From the NCBI GenBank assembly GCA_905178155.1, contig CAJINV010000008.1:3770793-3834792 (forward strand): a stretch of DNA of 64,000 nucleotides, written 5' to 3'. A model generated the notes under the pieces. The model was not told the origin of the DNA and did no database searches. It was given only the letters and a program-made list of their open reading frames with translations. Made by a program: the position numbers and the translations under genes. Below, piece after piece: positions 32,548 to 44,500 of this stretch. Position 1 is the stretch's first letter; each line of letters begins with the position of its first letter. This stretch comes from Amoebophrya sp. A120 (lineage: Eukaryota; Sar; Dinophyceae; Syndiniales; Amoebophryaceae).

Positions 32548-35500
32548 ATGAAAATTCGAATTACCACAGCGGCTGCGACTTCGGCAGGTGGATGCGATTT
32601 ATTCGATCTGCATCAGGAGCAGAACTTGAGTACCATCACCCAGGGAAATCTCGTCAACATCTCAGAATTTAGCACCACAGTAGCGCCTGGAGGTGCTGGT
32701 GACGAGATTGTAGGCCTCACAACGCCCCCTTCAAACAGCAAAAACAACCAGCAGGATTATGAACAGTCGCAGTGCGAAGGGGCAGTCGACAGTTGTTGCT
32801 TGTGGTCCACCAACACCACCCGTGTATCTCAGCAACACCAGGCGCCGGCCAACTTCTGCCTGCAAACGCCCACGAATTTTGTGCGGCGGCTGCGCTCGCC
32901 GACGTTCGACCCGAAGGTGGCTTTCCACGGCGTTGGAATTGTGAAATCAGTTTCCACGACTCCTGTTGTACATGACGAACGCGAGGACGACAACGGCCCC
33001 TGTATCTCCGATGTAGATGACGTTCATCTTCTTGATGCTTCCGGCAAGTTAAACGCGGACGATCGATTGAAGACAAAGACACCCAGCCCGAAAGAGACGC
33101 AGCATCAGAAGAACTTGTCGGGGTATAATGATATTCGTGGCCGCTGCTCTTGGGGTCCTCGTGCTTTTGGAGATGGAACGAAAGACCACGACGATTCCTC
33201 CAATCCGTACGAGGCCATCCAGTACGATAGAGATTTTCTGGACAACGACAGCAACACAGACGACCCTGGTGGCACGACCAGCGTTTCTTCACCTTGCCGG
33301 CCGCATGAAATAAATGTTATCGCCGACGATCAAGATGAGCGAAACGGTAACAGCACTGCGAAAAATAAGTGCTCTAGTACTTCTAGCGTGGTAGGAGTTC
33401 CCTCCCCACCCAGCGCGGAGCTGCTGCAGCGCACCAAGTCTTTCAAAGCGGGCTATCGACACTTCCACTCCATGAACAGTAAGGCGCGAGAGACGAACTC
33501 CGTGGAAGAGGTGTACGAGCTATTGCAGATGATTGGCGAAGGGTCTTCCGGTTCTGTCTGGACGGCGCGGCGGCGGATTCTGATCGGCACGGACCGAGAG
33601 AGGTTGTCGAAGCAAATTTTTGCGGTGAAGGAAATCCGGAAAAAACAGTTGTCCTGTACGAGGCTCGGGGGCAGCGGAGGCTGTGCAAGTACTGCAGCAC
33701 CGGCAGTGCAAGGTGCAGGTTTATTGCCGAAAAATGCAGCACTAAGCGGTTCTTCGGCTGCGTGCAGTAGTGCTCGCCCCGTAGCAGAAGTGCATCCCGG
33801 CCAAGAATGGCAAATGAACCGTTGTACCCGTGGTGGAGGAGCAGGAGCGTCACCGTTCAAGCGACTGCAGGAGCAAGCGAGCGCAACATCATGCGGCGCT
33901 CCTCCCGCATTCCCCAGCAGAACCTCCTCGCCTGGCCAGCATGAGAATCCTGCAGCCTTGGACTTCGGATTCGGAAGCTGCACGACGCGGGAGCAAAATC
34001 CAAACTGCACAAGCGCCGGGCTACTAGGGGGCTCTGTAGCTGCTGCTCAAGAGCACGTGGTCAATGACTCGCCTTCTCTTGGCGGAGGTTTAGGTTTTCT
34101 GTCCCTCCCGATCCCCTCCCTCGCCATCAATCAGAACTTCGAGGATACCTCCGACTGCTTTTCCCCGTGCGGGTCCAGAGACAGCAGCCCGCTGCAGGGG
34201 TATAATTTCGTGCCCCAAGTAGGAGAACCGGCGGTTTACAGTTCGGGGACGATGATGCAGCATGGAAATTATGATGAAAATAGTGCCACTTCGTGTTCTT
34301 ACAACACCTACCGCCATGGTGGAGATGAAAACGGTCGTGATGTGCACGACTTCGAAGATAGCGATATCGCCCATAGCTGCCATAACGCCGACAGTAGTTC
34401 ATCTTACATCAGCCTCCACAATCTGAATCCGACATCAAAAAATCCGCGCAGTACCACGACGGACATTCTCGATGAAGAGGAGCGGTTACTGATGGAGGAA
34501 ACGTGCGCGTTCCGGGAGAAGCGGCAAGTGTTGGAAGATATCCCAGAGAAAAAAGCGAGCGGGGCGCATTTGTAAAATCGTAATGCAAAAATATTATATG
34601 TCTTGCATGGCCTAAAAAACGTGAACGCCGTTCGATACAGCCTGCCCATGCTGACCTAGACCTACATATCAACATGTTTGCATACACAAATGCGCCTACC
34701 TTCTAGCTTTGTTCTGTGGGATAGAAGAGCACCTCTGGGCGGTGAAGTATAACTGGGAACAGGACAGCACGACCGGGGAGCGGAATCACGGACCCTGGAA
34801 CCACCTGCAGCTGGATCGGGAAAACTACAATGTCAAAGCCGGAATCATCGGACTGAATGGTCAACAGTCCTTGAGTGGAGGGAACGGAACCACAAGCCGG
34901 ACCTCGTCGAGGATCAGCTCCAGGACGAGCTGCGAGAAGATGAACCAGCAGAGCGTGGAGGAGGGTGGCTCACCACCAGACCTTGATGTACAAGAACCGA
35001 CTGCTGCTTCAGGAGCAGACGGGGTTCTTGCGCCGTATAATGAAATTGCAGCTGCGGAGGCTGCTCGCGTTCAACAGCAGCCTCCTACTCCGATTTCTAC
35101 CGGCTCTTTTTCTACGGGTAAAAATTCTGGCGCTCTTATTCCGCAAATATCGTGTATGACGGGGCAATCCAGAAGGAGCTGCACAACATCGTCGCGCGTT
35201 CTCCCAGAAGAGGACGGTGGAGTGTTGCACTCCGATACTATGAACAACCAATCACGACCGGTTCCAGGACCACCTTCAACAGCGGCAGCTGGTGCAACAT
35301 CGGCGCTGCAGCAAATGAAACCAGTGCGGTTCACGAACGTTTACGCTGCAGCGGAGATGAGAGAGCATCAGGATCAAGAAATAGCACCAAAAAACGACAC
35401 TGACGCGGCTCCTGGTGCAGGAGTCGTGTGCTCTCAGTCACCAACGCGCGCCGCCAGCTTCAGTACCGAGATAGCGGAAACGGAGTATCAATTTTTGGAC

Positions 35501-38500
35501 GACATGAACCACGAGCCGCACCAGGTGCGCGACAATCTCCCTTCGCAGCGTGAATGTCGTTCCAACTCGGCGGAGAGCGCAATGACAACAATTTCCTTTA
35601 GCGGAAGTGGGGCGGTCAAACTGTCGGTGGCTCGATCTCCCGATGTTAAACAGGAAGTACATGACGAAATAAGTTCTTCCGCTTCTATTTTCTCAAAAGG
35701 AATATCACTATCAGCGAAGGCAGAACTACTCGGAGCAGCATGTTCGTCTAGCGGCGGGAGGATACCTTTAACCTCGGAAGAACATCATGATCAAGACGAA
35801 TCCGAAGATGTGGCAGCACAACTACCAGGAGCTGAAGATATAATTAACCACGGCCACCAGGAGCGGATGCTGCGCACAGACAAGCCGTTGCTCTCCTTCC
35901 AAGAAGAAACGGCGAAGCTGAACCTGAAACAGCGGCACTCGCTGCAAACCGACCTCTTCGCCCGTACGGAGTCTGACAAAAACATGCTGACAGTGACCAC
36001 AAGCCAACCCTTATCAAGTGTAAAAGTGTCTGGGTCTGGAAGAGTCATGCTGTTTTTGCATGACACAGAAGGTCTGGCATGGAAGCTCTAGCATTACAGG
36101 TTTCGAGAACCTTCCGCATTGCCGAATCCGCATGACAAGTCCCCTACTTTGCTGACAAAAAGTTGTGGGAGCTTTTGCTACGTATGCATGAGAGACTTTT
36201 CCGTGTTCTGAAATACGCATTACAAGTTGCATTCTTCCAGACCCAGACATTTTTACACTTGATAACCCTTGCACCGGATCAATTCGAACGCGTCCTCGCA
36301 GAGCGGCGGAAGAACCTCAAATTGTGGCACCAGACACAACTACATCCACAACTACACGTCGTCGGGCAGCACGAACAGGGGAAACAAAACCACAACCTCG
36401 AATTCTTACGGCCGCTCATCGTACAACTTTTCGACGGCGGAAATGATGATGGGGACGAACAAGAACTGCAGGCCGCGTGTTTCGCTGAACAACCCGATGT
36501 TCTCGGGAACAGCAGGAGCACCAAGAGGACCACCTTCACAAGCGCCGCCGGCTCGGAGTCGGTTGAACTCGGTGGAGCAGATCCCTTCGATGTACCGGCC
36601 GCGCCGGGCCTCCGAGCTGCTGCTCAACCGGAGGCCGGCAAATTTGATGGACGAGCAAACACCGGTGGTGCGACAATTGGTCGTGGATCGAAATGTGCGG
36701 AGAAGTACGTGCCTTTCCCGGTCGAGTAGCTCCGGTGAGGGTCGTATGCAGGGAAAAACCGCCATGATCCCCATCCATTTTTTGTTTGATAAAACATAAA
36801 CACTTGATGAGGTACTTACTTAAATGGGTGCGCCTCATTGATTCTTCATCCTCGGGCTGGGGGATAGAGTAGCACGCAGCTGTCTGCCAAATAACGGCAC
36901 ACTGTCAACATCGTCATCACTGGACTTTACGTTTACGCATGAATTTGGCATGAAAAATTCGATGGGGATCATGGGTCTTTTTGTGTGGATAGGTCGGCGA
37001 TCGGTCACTGCGGGAGGAGGTGCTGGAACGAACCGCAACGCGACAGGCACGGCAGCTGCGGGGGTCGTGGCCGCGGACCAGTCCGCGCGGGGACTGCATC
37101 ATGTGAGCTGCTGTTTTCCTTCGATCCCGTGTGCCATAGACGAGAAGCAGGTGGCCGATATGATGTTGTGTAAAAAGAGATCTAGTGCTCACTGTGGTGG
37201 ACGAACAAGCGGTTTTGCGTCCGCGCGGAGTAGCTACCGGATGGACCAGGTGAGTGAACACTCTGTCGAACAGAGCGGGACTGCTCATTGCGGTAGTGGT
37301 GCGAAGGAGCACGGAGAAGTTGGAATCGATCCCGGGCGCGGGCCGCACCACTACACGAACAACACTGCAGCTGGCTCCACCTTCGTAGTGCCAACGCAGC
37401 GTTTTGGAGCTGAACGGGATAATTGCGTTCCACTACATGACGAGTCCACGCCCACTTTTGACGGCACGGCTCCTGATCATGGTGGGGAAAACCTAATGAA
37501 AAACACTGGAAATTTATTGCAGAATAATACAGAGGGTCTTGATGTTGCGGTTGCGCGGGTAAGTGGAACATTATCTGCGGACCACGCCACGACCGAGCAA
37601 CAAGGTAAAGGTTCTTTGCAACAAACATTGAGCGGCCCTCCAATTGGTGTAGCAGCAGGAGCAATTTTTCGGGACACGGACTCCGCACCAACAGCAGTCG
37701 ACTCCAACGATAATTTTTCCGACGCGGAGCAGGCCCCCGGCACGACTTCTGTTCCTCCATCCAGCCAAACCGCTCTCCTGAAGCAGCTTTTTGCGGATGA
37801 AGAGGATCCGGCTGGGTTTGGATACACGCCCAACAATGTTGGTGCCAATCAAAACAACCGCGGAAATAATTTTAAGAACTGCTACGGTTTCGCGCCACCC
37901 AACGAACAGGAGGATTACCTGCAGGCGAGGTTTCGGGAAGAGATTACCATGATGAAGAGCTTGGACCACCCGAGTATTTGCAAACTTTACGATGTTGTGG
38001 AGGACGACTTTTCGATCTTCCTCGTCATGGAGTATTGCGACGGGGGGGAACTAAACGACAAAATTGACGACGACAGCCTATTACCGGAACATGAGTCCTT
38101 GCAGATTGTCAAGCAGGTGGCCCAAGGTACGGAACGGAAAATTTTGAAAGAGTTACTTATGTCATAGGGTGTTCTTCATTTCAGAAATGAGAATGAGAAT
38201 CTTTATCGGATATGCGGCCTACGCCTAAGTGAACCCAAAAACAACATATTGCCATTGCGTCGCATGATTTTTGCATTTCTTTGGTTTTGCATTTGCACGG
38301 CAACTACAATACGAGAAAGAATCAGAATCATAAAATCCAAACCCATACACCGCAGGTCTTCGCTACTGCCACGAGCAGAATATTGTCCATCGCGACATCA
38401 AGCCGGAGAATATCCTGTTCAAAAGCAGCAAAAGCGCTTCCAACTACCAGCAGAAGAGTTATGCGGGCGACCACGAGAGTTCTTACGTAACCCGCGAAGA

Positions 38501-41500
38501 TCGAATGCTGCACAACAACATCTCCAAGAACGGTGTGGTTCCAAATCCAATGAAGAAGGAGCAAGATAACTTTGTGAAGCTGATCGATTTTGGCATTGCC
38601 AGCTGGAATAACTCGCTCACAAACGAGTTTCGCGTTGGGACGTATGCGTACGTTTCTCCAGAAGTGCTCGATACGCAGCACCGCGACCTGGACCACAAAG
38701 TTGACATTTGGGCGCTCGGAGTGGTAAGTACAACCTACACCAGTAGAAAATTCATAATTGTTTTTTTTTTTTGCTGGTATATTAGCTCCTCGTCTTCTTG
38801 TTGACGATTTACACCCTCCTTTCCCCAATCGATACTAGGTGATGTACGTGATGCTCTCGGGTTTGATGCCTTTTGCTGGCCCCAGTTGTTGCAGCGACAT
38901 CGTGAAAGGCAACTTTCAACCGCTGACCGGCGCCGTGTGGGAAAACGTTTCGGGGGAGGCCAAGGATCTATTGCGGCATCTGTTGGAAGTGGATCCAGAG
39001 AAACGATTTTGCGCACAACAGGTAGTGGATATTTTGGCTTCTTCTGACTTGTTTTAATGCTCTTGCTGCCTTAATAGCATTGTGGCTGCTTGCTTTTTTA
39101 ACAGCTGCATTGATTCGTGTCATTCTCATTCGAGGATTTATTTCGCTTGACAAGCTGCTGGACCTCAACAGCGACGGCCTGAGATGAAAGCTCGGCGCTG
39201 TGGTTTTCCCATTTCTTCATCTTCTACTATGAGCTTATTGACCACTTCATTCCTTATCGTTATCCTTGCTCGTTGGTCTACTTGCAGGTACTGGATCATC
39301 CCTGGTTCAAGACTTCGTCTGCACATCAATACCTGTACTACTACAACCCGAGTGGTCACAACTTCCATCAACCCCCGAAACCGCTAACCTGCTATGCATT
39401 GCATGCAAAAGTATCGTACTCCTTAGTATAAAATGCATTACAAATTTTCCCAAGAAAAAAATTCAATTTGTCATGCTATTTCAGGTAGAAGCTCGGATTT
39501 GTCATGCATATCTGCAATTAGTACGAGTGCGATACTTTTGCACAGGATACCTGCCCGCAGACGGCGAAGAACTACGCGCGGACCCTGAAACTGCTCAACC
39601 GGCTGAAGCGGTTTCAATCGCTGTCGCTTTTCCGATATGCATTGCAAAAGTATCTATCGTACGTAGTATAAATTGCATTACAAATTTTGGCAAGAAGGAA
39701 AGTGGAATTTGTATATGCTGTTTTGCCTTAGGAAAGAAATTTGTCATGCATATTTGCAATTAGTACGAGTGCCATACTTTTGCACAGGATATCCGACGGC
39801 TGACCCTCACCATCATCGCGATCAAGATCGTGCTATCAAATGTAAAAGTGTCTGGGTCTGGAAGATGAATGCAACTTGTGATGCTGCATTTGGATTCCAA
39901 AAAAATGTGTATTGCGTGAGTACCTACCAAAGGGAATGCAATTTTTGCTACGCTGAGAACGCATTTGTCATACGGAAAACGCATCAAGAAGCCCTCAAAA
40001 AATCTGTATTGCTAGGGTATGCATCACAGACATCATGGCTCATGCAAAACGTGCATGACAAGTGTCAGAATCTTCCAGACCCAGACATTTTTACATTTGA
40101 TACGTGCCGGACCTCGCCCCCGTGCGGCACCTCTTCCACGAGATGGACACGAACAATGACGGTGTCGTGTCCGCTGAGGAATTCTGCACGTTGTGGCTGA
40201 AATACGACGACAATCAACAATCTTCATCTTGTTCATCCGGAACCACCACAAGCACTTCTAGTACTTTATTGCCAGCACCGGTTGCTGGTGGTGCTGCTGC
40301 TGGTGTGGTTGCCCATCTTGCACCAGCTGGAGGAGATCCTTTGCCGCTTTCACCTGGAGTAGTTGTCGATGATGTAGATGTTCTTGGCACTCGACGTCCC
40401 GGAGCAGGAGCGGTTGCTGCACACCGTCTAGAGGAAGCAGAGCCGTCGACAAGTTCTGCATCTGCGCCAACTGGCGCGACGTCGATTTTCAGTTGTACTG
40501 GTTCGGATAAAAATCATGCCTGTTCTGACGAAAAGGAAAACGAAAAGGCAGGGGCCGCAACTACACATGGTAGTGATGATCATGATTCTGATTGTCCAGC
40601 TTGTGTAGAGTCTGCTTCACACGAGGACCTGTGCGTCCTGCCTAGCGACATACTAGATAACCACAGCTACCACCTTGCTTCGCCAGATCCGATTGTGCCT
40701 GGCGCTGATAATTATTACGAGCAAGTGGGCGACGCAGTTGCACTTCCTCATCATCAGCATAATCAACAAGAATATCCGCTCGTCTCTGCAATACCGATAG
40801 CCGAGTCCTCGTCCACTAGCTCCGGGCAAACGCCGCCGCTAGAAATACCTTGTTCCGGGAAAGTGACACGAGGACCCACGTCTGGAGCAGGTAATAATTA
40901 CACAAAGCGAGGGACCGCAGACCGTGAAACAAGGGACGAGAACCTCACCCCTCCCCCCCGCACAAGCACACGAATGACCATCCAGCAACATGCAAATCTG
41001 CAGCTTCACCAGGAGCAGTTGCAGCAACTGCAAGTCGCTGCGAGAATGGGAATCAACCTGATGCACCATCCGGGGGGCGGTGGTTTGAGCAGAGCCGGAT
41101 CGCAGCCGGATTTATTTCGCCAGGTGCGGACCACCACGGGAGACGAGCAGGCTTCGCACGAGGTGAGTCAACATCTGGTTTCCGGTGAGGCGACGAATTC
41201 ATCAATTGATCTTCGACACAGGGAGATCGCGGGCACTGCCGCGTCATCGACCACGGTCGACTACCACTTACAAGAGGATGTACTAGTTGATGAGTTTCTA
41301 CTGCCTGACAACTGTGAAAAGAGCAAGAGCGCCGGGGTTAAGAGCTTGAATTCGGAGCAGCGCACCATCTCTACAGCGACCGGACAAGACACGATGACGT
41401 CCTACCCTTCGTGCTCTCTGCTGGAAAGCAGCCCTTCAATGCTCTCGACAACCGCGGGGACCACTAGGACGACTGCCAACACCAGCAACACTCTGTTTTC

Positions 41501-44500
41501 CGCTTATCTCAAAAGTTGCAGTTATGCTGCGTGTTCCGCCTCGTCCGGAACGTTGATGCTGAACAAGAACCCCAAGAACGATGGTGGAGATTATAGATCA
41601 ACTTCAACCGCGCTACTGTTCCCGGACGGTCAAAATGCAGCCAGTCCTTGTGCGGTCTCCGGAGTTCTTGGGATGTCGTTTGACCACCAGCATCCCGTAC
41701 TGTTGCTGGAAGAAGACACGGCGGTGTCCGGCTACACATCATGTGCAGGAGCATCGTCAACACCCTCCTGCTCCGACGCAAGAAGCGGAACCAGTGATAT
41801 GGATGTCCACCAAACAAGTACGAGTCAGGTTCGTGGCAGCTGTCCGCCGCGCGGCCGGGGGAAGGCGCAGATGATGAAGCCGCGGCGCAGCCGCGCCACC
41901 GGCCCTGTTGGATCAATGCAAGTGTGTGAAGACGAGGAGGAAGGCGACGCGGTCGAGAGACTCAGTGAGAAACAGCTAGCGGTATCTTCGAATGTTGCGA
42001 ACCAAAAGGGTCGCAAGAACGACGGTACTATGACCGCAAGCGAGGACAGAAACTTTAATTCACAGGAGAAATGTACAAGCGATGAAGCCGGCGAGCCACA
42101 ACTCGATTACCTGCGCGGGAGCAACGCTCCTGCAGATGAACTACCGGAAGTAGGTGATGACGATATTGCTCCAGGGCTGCACGACACACATGGAGGTGCG
42201 GCCGCTGACGCGACCTCGAAATCCACCAACTCGACGTCTTCTCCGACGAAAACTCTGACTCTCACCCCTGCGACTCGTTTGCCGATTCCCTCGCCCAACA
42301 GTGTGGTCTCGACCAGCGCTCCCACGACTAGCTCTAGTCCATGCAGTAACTTGTCGGCAAAAAGCATGTTTAACACGCGTTCGGGCTGGGACACGCTGTT
42401 GACAATGAACAGCAGTAGTTCATCAGCATCCACTAGTACCACTTGTAATAACCACTCAGCAGGTGGTAGTTCCTTCCAAAATGGCACTTCTTCCAAGCCC
42501 AATTATACCAGTTCACAGTTTATAATTCACAACAACGCCGCGCAATACATGGGTGGAGACTCCACGTCCAAAAGTCGAAGTACAACCTCCACCTCCGCCG
42601 GCGCCGCCACGTGCACCAATCTGGACGGACGGTTCAACTTGGTCGCGCATCCGGAGAGCACCAGTTGTGCTGCTGTAACAAATAGCACGAGTGCATCAGC
42701 TACCAGTACCACACGTAGTACTACTGCGTCTGCGGCCTCGAGCTCAAACGGACACGGAGCGCCTTCTGCGGATATTGATGGCAGTAAAAGTAGAACTTTA
42801 ACGACCCAGCACGACTCCTCATCTACGAAGCCTGGCAGCGCTGCCGGTCGCGCGCAGCCAGGCCGCATTCATCTGGGAAGAGAAACCGAGGGCGCTTTAT
42901 TGTTCTGCGCCACTCGTGATCATGGTGCCGCAATGCCGCAGCTTCTGCAACCCGGAACAGTGCTGTCTCTCGCTTCCGCTGGAAATGAGATTGCACAGCA
43001 GGAACGTCGTGCTGTCACTGCCGCGCAGACGTCTTCTACCGGACGAGCAGTAAAGTGCGAACAAACGCAGCACGACAGGAGTGACGGCTTGGTACCGTTT
43101 TTTGAAGATGAAGGCAAGTTCCGTGACGAGAATAATAGAGCAGAGGACGTTGACAGCTGCGTCGTGCTATGAAATGCAAAAGCATCGTATTAGTAGTAAT
43201 CGCATTACAAATTTGCTCAGCATGACGAATGGAATTTCTCATTCTGATTTACCTTGAAAAAAAGATTTGTCATGCATAAATGCGATTACTACGAGTACGA
43301 TACTTTTGCACAGGATACGTGCCAACCAAAACGCCAGAGATGGTGCGGATTTCTTCGGGGTTCTTCGAAAGCGCCGCGCTTATCACACCCCCGTGCAAGA
43401 AGAGAAGGCGGCCCGCGGCGATCAAAACCAGAACCGCTGGAGGCACAAGCGAAGATAAAAATTATCCATCCGCCCCCGGAGCTGTTGAACATGCGGATCA
43501 TGCTGTTTTTGGTTCTTCTACTCCTCCGCACGATGGTGGCGGGAACAGCGTTTCAGCAGCAGGCCCCCGAATATTAAACAGTAGCAGGCCCTGCTCCTCT
43601 CCTGAGCCGGAACAAGATTTTGATACCTGTCGTTTCCCTTCGTCGACACCGATGTTGACGCGGCTGACGGATAGCTCTAGGACGTCCTCTTTGATATCCT
43701 CGTCAGACGGACGCAACAGCCACAGGCCCTGTGATCATGCCCAAGTTCTTGGGATCCATGTTGACGACGAGGCCGATCACGAAGAAGATGATCTGGCAGA
43801 CGTTGACCCAAGAACGGCTCCACGGCTACCGCTCATGCCAAACGAAGCTCACAGAAATCCAAATCTTGAAATCACCTCGGACCTGCCTCCAGGCTTCAGT
43901 ATTCTCGGCCCGGCCTCGCAGCCTCTACTGCGCGGATTCGTGCCCCCCATCGCAGAGGAAGCGGACTTAGAAGAAGAGCTGACCAGCCCGGTTCTGTTGC
44001 AGTGCCGCTCTCTCACCGGGTCCGCGCGGGTTATTATGGACGAGGAGCAGGTCGTCAAGGGTGCTGTCATGATACCACCGTCAGGGACGAGTTCATCTTG
44101 TTCGGCTTCGGGCGTGGAACTAGAAGACACTGCAGATGCAGAAGTAGGACGAGCGGAATCGGAAAGGGCGTCCCGTGCGTCAGACCACACTGACATCGCC
44201 AGTGGCACTTCCTCGGGCGTCCGAACCAATTATGAAGAAGATGCGCCTACTTCTTCTTCATCAACTACTTGCCCCGCGCCGTTTCTTCACAGCGAAGGTA
44301 AGACGCCAATCGGGACGAGAACGTCATCAAGTGGTTCATCATCTAGAGGTAGCTTGATGCAGCTCGTCAGCGGTCAAAGCCTCCCCTCGCACCCAGACCT
44401 GCAGGTTTTCACACCTCTGAAAGAGATCACCTCTAGCACGACCACTACCTTCTTGAGTGATTTCGGAGGCTCGAAGCCGGAGGACCACGGAGCAGCCCTC

